DNA of 64,000 nucleotides from Agrobacterium tumefaciens (GTDB taxonomy: Bacteria; Pseudomonadota; Alphaproteobacteria; Rhizobiales; Rhizobiaceae). This document shows positions 8,240 through 18,032 of the stretch, one piece after another (the first letter of the stretch is position 1; each line of letters starts with the position of its first letter). The notes below the pieces were generated by a model. The model made no database searches and had not been told where the DNA came from. It worked only from the letters and a program-made list of their open reading frames with translations. The position numbers were made by a program, and so were the translations under genes. The stretch lies in contig NZ_CP115841.1 of NCBI RefSeq assembly GCF_013318015.2, positions 1,488,001 through 1,552,000 of the forward strand, read 5' to 3'.

Positions 8240-8770
8240 TTATTCGCCCTTGATGATCGCCGCCATCTCTGCGCGCAGCGAATCCCTGCCCTCGTCTCCA
8301 ACCCGGTGAATGTCGCTGATGACAGGCTGGCCGTTTTCCTCGATGACATCGAAATGCACCTCGTCGACCGTTGCCTTCATCTCTGCCTCATCCATGCAGG
8401 CCCAGAGCTTGAACTTTGCCGTCACGTCAGTCACGCCGTCCTTCACCTCACCGGGCGTTACCGAAACATCCACCAGCGGACAGCCATCCTGCGAGTTGGT
8501 CACCACATCGTAGCCGAAGGGATCGCCGGTCTCGCCGCTTTCCGCCTCGTAAGCCGGCTTCTTGGAAGCTTCGCGGTATTGGGCAACGAAGTCCTTGCTG
8601 AACAGGCTGGTCAGCATGTCCTCGTCAAAGATGTATTTCCAGTTTTCCGCATCGCCGGACCAGTTCTTGACGGTAATGTCCATCACCTTCTGGACGGGAT
8701 CGGCGGGGCCGGCCGCAAGGGCGCTGTGGGAAAAGAGGACGGCGGCAGTCAGAAGCAGAATATTCCGCAT
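8240..8770 (-). CDS. Secreted hypothetical protein, DUF3828-like
   Basis: A 176-residue protein with a clear Sec signal peptide ([21 protein letters not shown], cleavage after about residue 20) and a mature acidic domain. That domain recalls the DUF3828 family: an early helical part ([14 protein letters not shown]), then [12 protein letters not shown] and a beta-rich end ([18 protein letters not shown]). Its function is unknown; the location should be periplasmic. ATG 8770 starts the signal peptide cleanly. An in-frame upstream extension to 8890 is Arg-rich and unlikely. It is divergent from icd. Confidence 0.7.
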   Translation of the reverse strand: MRNILLLTAAVLFSHSALAAGPADPVQKVMDITVKNWSGDAENWKYIFDEDMLTSLFSKDFVAQYREASKKPAYEAESGETGDPFGYDVVTNSQDGCPLVDVSVTPGEVKDGVTDVTAKFKLWACMDEAEMKATVDEVHFDVIEENGQPVISDIHRVGDEGRDSLRAEMAAIIKGE

Positions 8771-8894
8771 GATGTGATCCCGGAGGTAGGCCCGACGCGC
8801 GGGCGAAGCGATTCGCCTGACTGTATTCCGGCAATATGGTTTGGCAATGCGCAAAGCGTTATTGCACCGCGCCAAAAAAGCGCCCCCCATGGCT

Positions 8895-8922
8895 TTGCCT
8901 CAGGCGCGCGCGATGCTATAGC
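8895..8922 (+). promoter_or_regulatory. Candidate icd promoter
   Basis: TTGCCT (8895-8900) is followed after 16 nt by TATAGC (8917-8922), 65 nt before the icd ATG. Only partial consensus is kept, so this is tentative. Confidence 0.35.
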
Positions 8923-8986
8923 CGCACCGGATATTTTTCCGAATACCGGCGTCACCAGGCGCCACAGCTTCGAAGGTGAGGAATTC

Positions 8987-10201
8987 ATGGCAAAGATCAA
9001 GGTAGCCAATCCAGTCGTCGATCTCGACGGCGACGAAATGACCCGTATCATCTGGCAGCTCATCAAGGACAAGCTGATCCTGCCATACCTCGATCTCGAC
9101 ATCGAATATTATGACCTCTCGGTCGAAAACCGCGATGCTACCAACGACCAGGTAACAGTCGATGCGGCACACGCCATCAAGAAGCACGGCGTCGGCATCA
9201 AGTGCGCGACGATCACACCGGACGAGCAGCGCGTCGAGGAATTCGGCCTGAAGCAGATGTGGAAGAGCCCGAACGGCACGATCCGCAACATTCTGGGCGG
9301 CGTCATCTTCCGCGAGCCGATCATCTGCAAGAACGTTCCCCGCCTCGTTCCCGGCTGGACGAAGCCGATCGTCGTCGGCCGCCACGCCTTCGGCGACCAG
9401 TACAAGGCAACCGATTTCAAGTTCCCCGGCAAGGGCAAGCTGACGATCAAGTTCGTCGGCGAAGACGGTCAGGTCATTGAAAAGGACGTCTTCGACGCTC
9501 CGAGCGCTGGCGTTGCACTCGCAATGTACAACCTTGACGAATCCATCCGCGAATTCGCCCGCGCATCCATGATGTACGGCCTGATGCGCAAGTGGCCGGT
9601 TTACCTGTCCACCAAGAACACCATCCTGAAGGCCTATGACGGCCGCTTCAAGGACATCTTCGAAGAAGTCTACCAGACCGAGTTCAAGGCGAAGTTCGAT
9701 GAAATCGGCATCATCTATGAACACCGCCTGATCGACGACATGGTCGCCTCCGCTCTGAAGTGGTCCGGCGGTTACGTCTGGGCCTGCAAGAACTACGATG
9801 GCGACGTTCAGTCTGATACGGTTGCCCAGGGCTTCGGTTCGCTCGGCCTGATGACCTCCGTTCTCCTGTCGCCGGACGGCCGCACGGTTGAAGCTGAAGC
9901 GGCACACGGCACGGTCACGCGCCACTACCGCCAGCACCAGAAGGGTCAGGAAACTTCGACCAACTCGATCGCTTCGATCTTCGCCTGGACCCGTGGCCTC
10001 GCCCACCGCGCCAAGCTGGACGACAATGCAGAACTCGCAAAGTTCGCAGCAACGCTCGAAACCGTCTGCGTCGACACCGTCGAAAGCGGCTTCATGACCA
10101 AGGACCTCGCGCTCCTCATCGGTCCGGACCAGCCCTGGCTCTCCACCACCGCCTTCCTCGACAAGATCGATGAAAACCTCAAGACGGCGATGGCGGCTTA
10201 A
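8987..10201 (+). CDS. icd: NADP-dependent isocitrate dehydrogenase
   Basis: The enzyme oxidatively decarboxylates isocitrate to 2-oxoglutarate in the TCA cycle, producing NADPH. The 404-residue protein belongs to the eukaryotic-like homodimeric subfamily common in alphaproteobacteria. Visible motifs are [11 protein letters not shown] near the N-terminus, the substrate loop [13 protein letters not shown], and the C-terminal [13 protein letters not shown] followed by [15 protein letters not shown] 8987 follows AAGGTGAGGAATTC; the frame is open far upstream, but that part has no homology. A strong terminator follows the gene. Confidence 0.97.
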   Translation: MAKIKVANPVVDLDGDEMTRIIWQLIKDKLILPYLDLDIEYYDLSVENRDATNDQVTVDAAHAIKKHGVGIKCATITPDEQRVEEFGLKQMWKSPNGTIRNILGGVIFREPIICKNVPRLVPGWTKPIVVGRHAFGDQYKATDFKFPGKGKLTIKFVGEDGQVIEKDVFDAPSAGVALAMYNLDESIREFARASMMYGLMRKWPVYLSTKNTILKAYDGRFKDIFEEVYQTEFKAKFDEIGIIYEHRLIDDMVASALKWSGGYVWACKNYDGDVQSDTVAQGFGSLGLMTSVLLSPDGRTVEAEAAHGTVTRHYRQHQKGQETSTNSIASIFAWTRGLAHRAKLDDNAELAKFAATLETVCVDTVESGFMTKDLALLIGPDQPWLSTTAFLDKIDENLKTAMAA

Positions 10202-10239
10202 AAGAACGGGGCGCTGCCCGTTTGAAATATCGACAAAAG

Positions 10240-10272
10240 GAAACCCGGCCGCAACGCCGGGTTTCTTTTTTT
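10240..10272 (+). terminator. Intrinsic terminator of icd
   Basis: A 10-bp perfect stem (10240-10249 with 10256-10265) with a 6-nt loop is followed by seven T (10266-10272). It begins 39 nt after the icd stop. Confidence 0.92.
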
Positions 10273-10536
10273 GTTCACAGTATCTTGCTTAGATGTTGCA
10301 CTAGGCGCAGACTTCGATTCCACAGCGTGCCGCAGTCAGAAAAATAAAAATATATAGCTGAAACAGCATAAAACGACACATAACTTGTCCGGCACAGTCA
10401 AAAATTCATGTGGTTACCAGCGCGATCCTTCGGGAAAACAGATAATGCTGTGGACTATAAAAACGCACCGTGTCAGCGCGAACTGCGCGCAGGTTTTCAA
10501 TGATGCTTTTGCAATTTTGCTTGGGGAGGCAAAGCA
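10273..10536. other. Intergenic region icd-GST, AT-rich patch
   Basis: Beyond the icd terminator there are 264 bp without a gene. An AT-rich segment at about 10340-10372 holds a small GCTG-AAA-CAGC hairpin, and TATAAA occurs at 10456-10461 without a matching -35. It presumably contains the promoter of the GST gene. I see nothing else. Confidence 0.4.
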
Positions 10537-11163
10537 ATGAGTGAATTGATCTTCTACACCAATCCCATGTCGCGCGGACGCATTGCGCGATGGATGCTCG
10601 AGGAAGTGGGCGTTCCCTACAAGACAGAGATACTGGGCTTCTCGACGTCGATGAAATCGCCGGCCTATCGGCTGATCAACCCGATGGCCAAGGTGCCCGC
10701 CATCAAACACGGCGACACCATTGTCACCGAAGCGGCAGCGATCTGCGCCTATCTGGCGGATGCCTTTCCGGGTGCCAACCTTGCGCCGACGCCCAAAGCG
10801 CGCGGACTTTATTACCGCTGGATGTTTTTTGCTGCCGGTCCGTTGGAAATGACAACCAGCATGAAGGCGATGGGGTTCGAGGTGCCGCAGGAAAAGCTGC
10901 GTATGGCTGGCTGCGGCAGCTATGCGGATGCGATCAACACGCTCGAACGTGCCGTCAGCGAAAACCGCTTCATCGCCGGCGATCACTTCACTGCGGCGGA
11001 TGTCTATGTAGGTGCCCATGTCGGCTGGGGCCTGCAGTTCGGCACAATCGAAAAACGTCCGGCCTTCACGGACTATATGGCGCATCTGACCGACCGCCCC
11101 GCCTTCAAGCGGGCCACCCAGCTTGACGAAGCGGCAGCGAAGGATATGCAGGCAGCGGGTTGA
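10537..11163 (+). CDS. Glutathione S-transferase family protein
   Basis: A 208-residue cytosolic GST-fold protein. The N-terminal thioredoxin-like domain (residues 1-80) begins LIFYTNPMSRGRIARWML, with Ser12 at the usual catalytic position. It contains the cis-proline VPAI motif and the glutathione-binding TEAAAICAYL. The helical C-terminal domain includes FIAGDHFTAADVYVG, matching the N-capping box. GSTs conjugate glutathione to electrophiles or reduce peroxides; the substrate is unknown. GGGGAGGCAAAGCA before the ATG is a strong ribosome binding site. It is monocistronic and convergent with the VOC gene. Confidence 0.92.
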   Translation: MSELIFYTNPMSRGRIARWMLEEVGVPYKTEILGFSTSMKSPAYRLINPMAKVPAIKHGDTIVTEAAAICAYLADAFPGANLAPTPKARGLYYRWMFFAAGPLEMTTSMKAMGFEVPQEKLRMAGCGSYADAINTLERAVSENRFIAGDHFTAADVYVGAHVGWGLQFGTIEKRPAFTDYMAHLTDRPAFKRATQLDEAAAKDMQAAG

Positions 11164-11240
11164 GGAAACTGACAGGCATTTCGCCTGAAAGCGGAGCACG
11201 AGCGCTTACAAGGGTCACAAAACGGATTTTGGAAGCGGGC

Positions 11241-11624
11241 TTATTCGTTGGGCTGGGCGAGTGGTTCGCCGATCTCGATTGCATGCCCGTCCGGATCATA
11301 AAAACGGAACACTCTCTGTCCCCATGCCTGCCGCTCAACGGGATGGATCAACTCCACATGCGGCGCAATATTCCGAAATGCCGCATCGACATCCTCGTGT
11401 TCGAAATAGAGCAGCAGGTTCCGTCTGCCGTAAGGTTTGTCCGTGTCCGGCGATGTCCGCCAGACCGTCTGTTCGAGCGAACGCCCCTCATGGATTGCAA
11501 AGCCGCTTTCAAAGAGGACGAAATTTCCGAAATCGTCCAAAACCTTCAGGCCGAGCCTGTCACGATAAAACTCCTTGGAGCGGTTGATATCGCACACGAA
11601 AGGGATGGGATTTACAAAGCGCAT
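11241..11624 (-). CDS. VOC family (glyoxalase/bleomycin resistance-like) protein
   Basis: A 127-residue vicinal-oxygen-chelate protein with two beta-alpha-beta-beta-beta modules. The first is FVCDINRSKEFYRDRLGLKV and the second ends in the typical RVFRFYDPDGHAIEIGEPL, whose final Glu is a usual metal ligand. Members include glyoxalase I, dioxygenases and antibiotic-binding proteins; the substrate is unknown. ATG 11624 is preceded by AAAGGAACGTG, so the eight extra residues of a longer frame are rejected. It lies downstream of the alaS terminator and is probably independent. Confidence 0.85.
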   Translation of the reverse strand: MRFVNPIPFVCDINRSKEFYRDRLGLKVLDDFGNFVLFESGFAIHEGRSLEQTVWRTSPDTDKPYGRRNLLLYFEHEDVDAAFRNIAPHVELIHPVERQAWGQRVFRFYDPDGHAIEIGEPLAQPNE

Positions 11625-11656
11625 CACGTTCCTTTCGGATTTCAACATCCAGAATC

Positions 11657-11687
11657 AAAAAGGCGGGATAGAACCCCGCCTTTTTTT
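11657..11687 (-). terminator. Intrinsic terminator of alaS (bidirectional form)
   Basis: GGCGGG (11662-11667) pairs with CCCGCC (11675-11680). A-tracts on one side and T-tracts on the other extend the stem, so it can stop transcription on either strand. It lies just past the alaS stop at 11701. Confidence 0.88.
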
Positions 11688-11700
11688 CAATTCATCCAGA

Positions 11701-14364
11701 TCAGGCCGCGAGCGCTGCCGCCACCGCGTTGATGGCGTCCTGTGCCCTGGCGCCATCGGGGCCGCCGGCCTGCGCCATATCCGGGCGTCCACCGCCGCCC
11801 TTGCCGCCGAGGGCCGCAGAGGCCGTGCGGACGATATCGACGGCGCTGAACCGGCCAGTCAGATCCTCGGTCACGGCAGCAACAGCACTTGCCTTGCCGT
11901 CTTCGGACACGGCGATCAGCAGCACGACGCCGGAGCCGATATTTGCCTTGGCTTCATCTGCAAGACCCTTGAGGTCCTTGGCATCGATGCCGGACAGGGA
12001 TTTTGCGAGGAAATTGACGCCCGCAACCTGCTGTACGTCGTTTGCGCCGGCATCCGACGAGCCGCCGCCCATTGCGAGTTTCTTGCGGGCATCCGCAAGC
12101 TCGCGCTCCAGCTTCTTGCGCTCGTCGAGAAGTCCCTCGACACGCGACAGCACATCGCCCGGCTGAACCTTCAGCGACGACGCCAGTGCCTTTACGCGCT
12201 CATCCTGCTCGGAGAGATAAGCAAGCGCGCCTTGACCCGTTACGGCCTCAAGACGGCGCACGCCCGCACCGACAGCACTTTCGCCGAGAATGCGGATAAG
12301 GCCGATCTGGCCGGTTGCGGCAACATGGGTGCCGCCGCAAAGCTCGACCGAGTACGGACGGTTGGCCTTCGCACCGTGAACACCGGTGCCCATGGAGACA
12401 ACGCGGACTTCATCGCCGTATTTTTCGCCAAACAGTGCCATAGCACCCTCGGCGATGGCGTCGTCAACGCTCATCAGACGCGTCACGACAGGCGAGTTCT
12501 GCAAGACGATCTCGTTTGCCATTTCCTCGACGACCTTCAGCTCCTCGGCCGACATCGGCTTCGGATGCGAAACGTCGAAGCGCAGACGCTCGGGTGCGAC
12601 CAGCGAACCCTTCTGAGCAACGTGCGTGCCAAGAACCTCGCGCAGCGCCTCATGCAGCAGGTGGGTGGCGGAGTGGTTGGCGCGCAGACGCGAGCGGCGG
12701 TCGTGATCGACCGTCAGCTGCACGGCGTCATCGAGCTTCAATCCACCCTTGGACACCGTGCCGGAATGCACGAAAAGGCCCTCGCCCTTCTTCTGGGTTT
12801 CTGAAACGGTAAAGGTGCCGTTATCGCCTGAGATTACGCCGGTATCGCCCATCTGACCGCCGGACTCGCCATAAAATGGCGTCTGGTTGACGACGATCTG
12901 CACCGTCTCGCCCTCGGCAGCACTATCCACCGACTTGCCGTCCTTGACGATCGCCTGAATGACGCCTTCGGCTGTTTCAGTGTCGTAACCAAGGAATTCG
13001 GTCGCGCCGAGCTTTTCCTTCAGTTCGAACCACACCGTTTCGGTCGCCTTGTCGCCAGAACCAGCCCAGTGCGAGCGTGCTTCCGCCTTCTGGCGCTGCA
13101 TGGCATCGGTGAAGCCGGAAATATCGACGCCGATTTCGCGGGCGCGCAGCGCATCCTGCGTCAGATCGAGCGGAAAGCCATAGGTATCGTAAAGCTTGAA
13201 GGCGGTTTCGCCGTCCAGCATGTCGCCCTTGTGCAGGGTCGAGGTCGCGTCAGACAGCAGCGACAGGCCGCGTTCCAGCGTCTTGCGGAAACGGGTTTCC
13301 TCAAGCTTCAGCGTCTCGGAGATCAGCGCCTCGGCGCGAACCAGTTCCGGATAGGCGCGGCCCATCTGCTGTATCAGCGCCGGCAGCAGCTTGTAGATCA
13401 GCGGCTCGCGCGAACCGAGAAGCTCGGCATGGCGCATGGCGCGGCGCATGATGCGGCGCAGAACGTAACCACGGCCCTCATTTGACGGCAGGACGCCATC
13501 GGCGATCAGGAAAGCGGAGGAGCGCAGATGATCGGCAATGACGCGGTGGCTGGCGCGCTTCTCGCCCTCTGCCGGAACGCCGGTCGCTTCGACGGAGGCC
13601 GAAATCAGCGCCCGGAACAGATCGGTGTCGTAATTGTCGTGTTTGCCCTGCAACAACGCCGAAATGCGCTCGAGACCCATGCCGGTGTCGATAGACGGGC
13701 GCGGCAGATCGATGCGCTCTTCCTTCGTCAGCTGCTCATATTGCATGAAGACGAGGTTCCAGATTTCGATGAAACGGTCGCCATCCTCTTCCGGTGAACC
13801 GGGCGGTCCGCCCCAGATATGATCGCCGTGGTCATAGAAGATTTCCGAGCAGGGACCGCACGGACCGGTATCGCCCATGGCCCAGAAATTATCGCTGGTC
13901 GGAATACGGATGATGCGATCGTCAGAGAAACCGGCGATCTTCTTCCAGAGATTAAAAGCCTCGTCGTCGGTGTGATAGACCGTGACCAGCAGACGGTTGC
14001 GATCGATGCCGAATTCCTTGGTGATCAGGTTCCAGGCATGGGTAATCGCCTCTTCCTTGAAATAGTCGCCAAAGGAGAAATTGCCGAGCATTTCGAAGAA
14101 CGTATGGTGACGCGCCGTATAACCGACATTGTCGAGGTCGTTATGCTTGCCACCGGCGCGCACACATTTCTGCGCGGAAGCGGCCGTGGAATAAGGACGG
14201 CTTTCGAGACCGGTGAAGACGTTCTTGAACTGCACCATGCCGGCATTGGTGAACATCAGCGTCGGATCGTTGCGCGGCACCAGCGGACTGGAGGGCACAA
14301 TCTCGTGTCCGTTCTTCTTGAAGTAGTCGAGAAAGGTCGACCGAATTTCATTCACACCGCTCAT
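11701..14364 (-). CDS. alaS: Alanyl-tRNA synthetase
   Basis: AlaRS charges tRNA-Ala and edits mischarged Ser or Gly. The 887-residue protein has all expected parts. The class II catalytic core at the N-terminus has motif 1 near [15 protein letters not shown]. The editing domain carries zinc-site motifs [11 protein letters not shown] and [10 protein letters not shown]. The C-terminal DHHA1-type C-Ala domain ends [11 protein letters not shown], with [15 protein letters not shown]. The start at 14364 ([15 protein letters not shown]) matches the family; a 13-residue extension to 14403 is unlikely. It is downstream of recA, a conserved alphaproteobacterial neighbourhood, with a terminator between them. 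Confidence 0.98.
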   Translation of the reverse strand: MSGVNEIRSTFLDYFKKNGHEIVPSSPLVPRNDPTLMFTNAGMVQFKNVFTGLESRPYSTAASAQKCVRAGGKHNDLDNVGYTARHHTFFEMLGNFSFGDYFKEEAITHAWNLITKEFGIDRNRLLVTVYHTDDEAFNLWKKIAGFSDDRIIRIPTSDNFWAMGDTGPCGPCSEIFYDHGDHIWGGPPGSPEEDGDRFIEIWNLVFMQYEQLTKEERIDLPRPSIDTGMGLERISALLQGKHDNYDTDLFRALISASVEATGVPAEGEKRASHRVIADHLRSSAFLIADGVLPSNEGRGYVLRRIMRRAMRHAELLGSREPLIYKLLPALIQQMGRAYPELVRAEALISETLKLEETRFRKTLERGLSLLSDATSTLHKGDMLDGETAFKLYDTYGFPLDLTQDALRAREIGVDISGFTDAMQRQKAEARSHWAGSGDKATETVWFELKEKLGATEFLGYDTETAEGVIQAIVKDGKSVDSAAEGETVQIVVNQTPFYGESGGQMGDTGVISGDNGTFTVSETQKKGEGLFVHSGTVSKGGLKLDDAVQLTVDHDRRSRLRANHSATHLLHEALREVLGTHVAQKGSLVAPERLRFDVSHPKPMSAEELKVVEEMANEIVLQNSPVVTRLMSVDDAIAEGAMALFGEKYGDEVRVVSMGTGVHGAKANRPYSVELCGGTHVAATGQIGLIRILGESAVGAGVRRLEAVTGQGALAYLSEQDERVKALASSLKVQPGDVLSRVEGLLDERKKLERELADARKKLAMGGGSSDAGANDVQQVAGVNFLAKSLSGIDAKDLKGLADEAKANIGSGVVLLIAVSEDGKASAVAAVTEDLTGRFSAVDIVRTASAALGGKGGGGRPDMAQAGGPDGARAQDAINAVAAALAA

Positions 14365-14497
14365 GCCCACACACCGCTCACAGCTGGAGTCCATCACCGC
14401 CATCCCGAATGATGGCTATCTTGCAAAATCAAAGGCTTTTATCGTCCGCATCCTGCCCTGTCCAGCCATGGAGGCGCACCAAGGCGTCTAGGCAAAG

Positions 14498-14534
14498 AAA
14501 AAGGGCCACGCGAGGAAAATCGCACGACCCTTTT
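14498..14534 (-). terminator. Intrinsic terminator of recA
   Basis: On the minus strand a 15-pair stem including wobbles (complement of 14499-14513 with 14520-14534) is followed by TTTTTCTTT. It lies 61 nt after the recA stop and separates recA from alaS. Confidence 0.85.
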
Positions 14535-14595
14535 GATCCATACCGGCTCACGCCGGCAAAGCCACCGGGCGCGAACGCCCGGACCTTCGAATGCA

Positions 14596-15687
14596 TCAGC
14601 CCTCGTCGGGACCGTCGTCGCTTTCGCCGGCTTCCGGGCCGCCATTCTGCAGGAACCGATCGGCGATCAGACCGGCGTTCTGGCGCAGCGCCAGTTCGAT
14701 CTCGCTTGCCATTTCCGGATTGTCGCGCAGGAAGGTCTTGGCATTTTCACGCCCCTGCCCCAAACGCTGGCTGTTATAGGAGAACCATGCACCGGATTTC
14801 TCGACGATACCGGCTTTCACGCCGAGATCGACAAGCTCGCCGGTCTTGGAAACACCTTCGCCATACATGATGTCGAATTCCACCTGCTTGAAAGGCGGTG
14901 CCATCTTGTTCTTGACGACCTTGACGCGGGTCTGGTTGCCGACAACCTCTTCACGCTCCTTGACGGCGCCGATACGGCGAATGTCGAGACGCACCGAGGC
15001 GTAGAATTTAAGCGCATTACCACCCGTCGTCGTTTCCGGCGAACCGAACATGACGCCGATCTTCATGCGGATCTGGTTGATGAAGATCACCATGCACTTC
15101 GACTTGGAGATCGAGGCGGTCAGCTTGCGCAGCGCCTGGCTCATCAGACGTGCCTGAAGGCCCGGCAGGCTGTCGCCCATCTCACCTTCGATTTCGGCAC
15201 GCGGCGTCAGCGCCGCAACCGAGTCCACCACCAGAATGTCGACGGCACCGGAGCGCACCAGCGTATCGGTGATTTCAAGCGCCTGCTCGCCCGTATCCGG
15301 CTGCGAGATCAGAAGGTTCTGCAAATCCACACCGAGCTTGCGGGCATAGACCGGATCGAGCGCGTGCTCGGCATCCACGAAGGCGCAGATGCCGCCCTTC
15401 TTCTGGGCTTCCGCGATCGTCTGCAACGCAAGCGTCGTCTTACCGGAGCTTTCCGGGCCGTAAATCTCAACGATACGCCCCTTCGGCAAACCGCCGATAC
15501 CGAGCGCTATATCCAGGCTGAGAGAACCCGTCGAAATGGTCTCTACTTCAACCACGTTTTCATTGGAACCGAGCTTCATGATCGATCCCTTGCCGAACGA
15601 CCGTTCGATCTGGGAGAGCGCCGCTTCCAGTGCCTTGCTTTTATCCACCGATTTATCCTCTACGAGACGCAAAGAATTTTGTGCCAT
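14596..15687 (-). CDS. recA: Recombinase A
   Basis: RecA forms the nucleoprotein filament for homologous recombination and triggers LexA self-cleavage. The 363-residue protein has Walker [10 protein letters not shown], Walker [10 protein letters not shown], loop L1 near [18 protein letters not shown] and loop L2 near [16 protein letters not shown]. The acidic C-terminal tail ends ESDDGPDEG. The ATG at 15687 follows AAAGGTGGATCGG; the long in-frame region upstream covers the promoter and is not translated. An SOS operator lies 69-85 bp upstream. It is divergent from psuK and followed by its own terminator. Confidence 0.99.
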   Translation of the reverse strand: MAQNSLRLVEDKSVDKSKALEAALSQIERSFGKGSIMKLGSNENVVEVETISTGSLSLDIALGIGGLPKGRIVEIYGPESSGKTTLALQTIAEAQKKGGICAFVDAEHALDPVYARKLGVDLQNLLISQPDTGEQALEITDTLVRSGAVDILVVDSVAALTPRAEIEGEMGDSLPGLQARLMSQALRKLTASISKSKCMVIFINQIRMKIGVMFGSPETTTGGNALKFYASVRLDIRRIGAVKEREEVVGNQTRVKVVKNKMAPPFKQVEFDIMYGEGVSKTGELVDLGVKAGIVEKSGAWFSYNSQRLGQGRENAKTFLRDNPEMASEIELALRQNAGLIADRFLQNGGPEAGESDDGPDEG

Positions 15688-15755
15688 CCGATCCACCTTT
15701 AGGTTATTGAAGCCGCACAGGCAATGAAGCAGTATGGAAATAGGATGTACTCTAT

Positions 15756-15772
15756 TTGTTCTCATATCGCAA
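15756..15772 (-). promoter_or_regulatory. SOS box (TTG-N11-CAA) of recA
   Basis: The sequence TTG-N11-CAA at 15756-15772 matches the operator described for Rhizobium etli recA. It also contains GTTC, half of the alphaproteobacterial LexA site GTTC-N7-GTTC. On the minus strand its TTGCGA could act as -35, with TACATC 17 nt further as -10. LexA binding would then block RNA polymerase. The match is seen in sequence; the binding is inferred from the related genus. Confidence 0.75.
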
Positions 15773-15933
15773 GGCGCAGCCAGCATATTGAAAACAAATA
15801 GCGATAAGTGGTTTGTTCTGCTTTCGTTTTTCCGTGTCCGGCCTATCGCTGCGAACCGGATGTGAAGGGGAACAAACAGAAGATTGGGACGAATCGTCCA
15901 CCTTTTCCATCCGCGAAAGAGGGAAACACAAGC

Positions 15934-16875
15934 GTGAAGAAAATACTCGTTCTGGGCGGCGCGCATATAGACAGGCGCGGCATGATCGAGACTGAAACGG
16001 CGCCCGGCGCCAGCAATCCTGGCTCATGGATGGAAGAGGCTGGCGGCGGCGGTTTCAACGCGGCGCGCAATCTTTCCCGGCTCGGTTTTGCCGTCCGTAT
16101 CATCGCACCGCGCGGCGGTGACGTGACCGGCGAAGCGGTGGCCGAGGCAGCAAGGCAGGCGGGCGTGGAAGATACGCCCTTCGTTTTCCTCGATCGCCGC
16201 ACGCCAAGCTACACCGCCATTCTGGAGCGCGACGGCAATCTTGTCATCGCACTCGCGGATATGGACCTCTACAAGCTGTTTTCGCCGCGCCGACTCAAAG
16301 TTCGCGCGGTGCGTGAAGCGATTACCGCGAGCGACCTTCTGCTTTGCGATGCCAATCTGCCGGAGGATACGTTGAAGGCGCTCGGTCTCATTGCCCGCGC
16401 CTGCCAAAAGCCGCTCGCGGCCATCGCCATTTCGCCCGCCAAGGCGGTGAAGCTGAAGGACATGCTCGCCGATATCGACATTCTCTTCATGAACGAGGCA
16501 GAGGCGCGCGCGCTGACGGGACAGACGGCAGACAATGTTCGCGACTGGCCGGGCATTCTCCGCAGGGCAGGCCTTGCCGGCGGCGTCATCACCCGTGGCG
16601 CAAGCGAAGTGGTAGCCTTCAACGCGACGCAAACCGCAAGCCTCCACCCACCCATCATCCGCGAGGTGAAAGACGTAACCGGCGCCGGAGACGCCATGGC
16701 GTCCGGTTATCTCGCGGCGATTACGGAGGGCAAAGCCATCACTGAGGCCCTGCGACTGGGTGCCGCGGCGGCCGCCATCACCGTGCAATCGCCTTTCGCC
16801 ACCGCCCAAGACCTGTCAAAAGACAGTGTCGAGACCATGTTGGGGCTTGTCCCCAAGGCCGAAATGCTGGCATGA
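15934..16875 (+). CDS. psuK: PfkB-family kinase, probable pseudouridine kinase
   Basis: This 313-residue ribokinase-fold enzyme probably phosphorylates pseudouridine to pseudouridine 5'-phosphate. PfkB signatures are visible: [15 protein letters not shown] near residue 40 (signature 1) and [19 protein letters not shown] near residue 250, with the GAGD anion hole and catalytic Asp. The start is GTG at 15934, preceded by AGAGGGAAACACAAGC; in-frame upstream codons have no PfkB character. psuG begins 31 nt downstream, and this pairing is what supports pseudouridine over another sugar or nucleoside. It is divergent from recA. Confidence 0.85.
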   Translation: MKKILVLGGAHIDRRGMIETETAPGASNPGSWMEEAGGGGFNAARNLSRLGFAVRIIAPRGGDVTGEAVAEAARQAGVEDTPFVFLDRRTPSYTAILERDGNLVIALADMDLYKLFSPRRLKVRAVREAITASDLLLCDANLPEDTLKALGLIARACQKPLAAIAISPAKAVKLKDMLADIDILFMNEAEARALTGQTADNVRDWPGILRRAGLAGGVITRGASEVVAFNATQTASLHPPIIREVKDVTGAGDAMASGYLAAITEGKAITEALRLGAAAAAITVQSPFATAQDLSKDSVETMLGLVPKAEMLA

Positions 16876-16906
16876 ACCCGTTTTTTTATAGTCTGGAACA
16901 AACAGA

Positions 16907-17830
16907 ATGACCCGCCCCATCTCCCCGCTCCTGCCCATCGTCTATTCGCAAGAGGTTGCCGCTGCAAAACAGCGCGGCGCGCCGATCGTCGCGCTGGAAT
17001 CGACCATCATCACCCACGGCATGCCCTATCCCGGCAATATCGAGATGGCTGAAGGCGTCGAACAGATCATCCGCGATCAGGGAGCCGTTCCGGCAACCAT
17101 CGCCGTCATTCACGGCACGCTGCATATCGGCCTCGAGAAGGAGCAGCTCGAAGCGCTTGCCCAGACCACCGACGCCATGAAGGTCTCGCGCGCTGATATT
17201 GCCTTTGCGATTGCCGAGCGCCGCACCGGTGCCACGACAGTGGCAGCCACCATGATTGCCGCTGCCCGCGCCGGCATCCGCGTTTTCGCCACCGGCGGCA
17301 TCGGCGGTGTGCACAAGGGCGCGGAGGAAACCTTCGATATTTCCGCCGATCTGACCGAGCTTGCCAAAACCGGCGTGATCGTTGTCTGCGCCGGCGCCAA
17401 GGCCATTCTTGACATCCCGAAGACGCTGGAAGTTCTCGAAACCAACGGCGTGCCTGTCGTGACTTTCGGTTCGGAAGAGTTCCCGGCTTTCTGGTCGCGT
17501 TCTTCGGGCCTTCCCAGCCCGCTGTCGCTCAACAGCCCTGCAGCCATCGCCAATTTCCAGACGACCCGCGAACAGCTCGGCATCGATGGCGGTATGCTGA
17601 TAGCCAATCCCGTGCCGGAAGAGGACGAAATTCCGCGCGAGGAGATGGAAATCTACATCAATCGCGCCATTTCCCACGCCGAGCGCGAGGACATCACCGG
17701 CAAGGCCGTCACGCCCTTCCTGCTCGGTGATATCTTCCGCCTGACCGACGGCCGCAGCCTCGCGACCAATATCGCGCTGGTACGCAACAATGCCGAGCTC
17801 GCAGCAGAGATTGCTGTGGCGCTTAACTAA
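16907..17830 (+). CDS. psuG: Pseudouridine-5'-phosphate glycosidase
   Basis: PsuG cleaves the C-glycosidic bond of pseudouridine 5'-phosphate to uracil and ribose 5-phosphate, letting the cell reuse pseudouridine from RNA decay. The 307-residue protein has family motifs VALESTIITHGMPYP, the catalytic-region TTVAATMIAAARAGIRVFATGGIGGVH in part, and FGSEEFPAFWSRSSG. Length and order match the family. It forms an operon with psuK. The ribosome binding site is weak (GGAACAAACAGA), so coupling to psuK translation is possible. Identification is secure. Confidence 0.95.
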   Translation: MTRPISPLLPIVYSQEVAAAKQRGAPIVALESTIITHGMPYPGNIEMAEGVEQIIRDQGAVPATIAVIHGTLHIGLEKEQLEALAQTTDAMKVSRADIAFAIAERRTGATTVAATMIAAARAGIRVFATGGIGGVHKGAEETFDISADLTELAKTGVIVVCAGAKAILDIPKTLEVLETNGVPVVTFGSEEFPAFWSRSSGLPSPLSLNSPAAIANFQTTREQLGIDGGMLIANPVPEEDEIPREEMEIYINRAISHAEREDITGKAVTPFLLGDIFRLTDGRSLATNIALVRNNAELAAEIAVALN

Positions 17831-17894
17831 GCGTTAGAGGCTGGATTATCCTCAAATTTGAGGATGATGGCAGGGTGAGAAGCATCCCAGTCAT

Positions 17895-17933
17895 GCCGGA
17901 CTTGATCACGCTGGACCCCGGATCTGGTCCGGC
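17895..17933. repeat. Inverted repeat resembling a rhizobial intergenic element
   Basis: GCCGGAC (17895-17901) and GTCCGGC (17927-17933) flank a GGACCCCGGATC core. The surrounding phrase TCATGCCGGACTTGATCA resembles a short palindromic repeat dispersed in rhizobial genomes. Only one copy is in this window, so repetition could not be shown. Confidence 0.35.
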
Positions 17934-17979
17934 GTTACGGATAATGTGTCGGCCTGGGAACTTTGCTACCAATAAAAAA

Positions 17980-18011
17980 GCCCGGAAAGCTTTGCGCTTT
18001 CCGGGCTTTCA
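17980..18011. terminator. Bidirectional terminator between psuG and ompA-like gene
   Basis: An 11-bp perfect stem (17980-17990 with 17996-18006) has six A on its left and TTTCATTTTT on its right. It can end both the psuKG transcript and the convergent OmpA-family transcript; the minus-strand T-run is the stronger. Confidence 0.9.
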
Positions 18012-18032
18012 TTTTTCAGTTCCTGAACCTTA

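Noticed and set aside
8306..8986. In-frame extension upstream of icd
   Set aside because: The codons run antisense to the DUF3828 gene and have no isocitrate dehydrogenase character; ATG 8987 has a good ribosome binding site and gives the family length.
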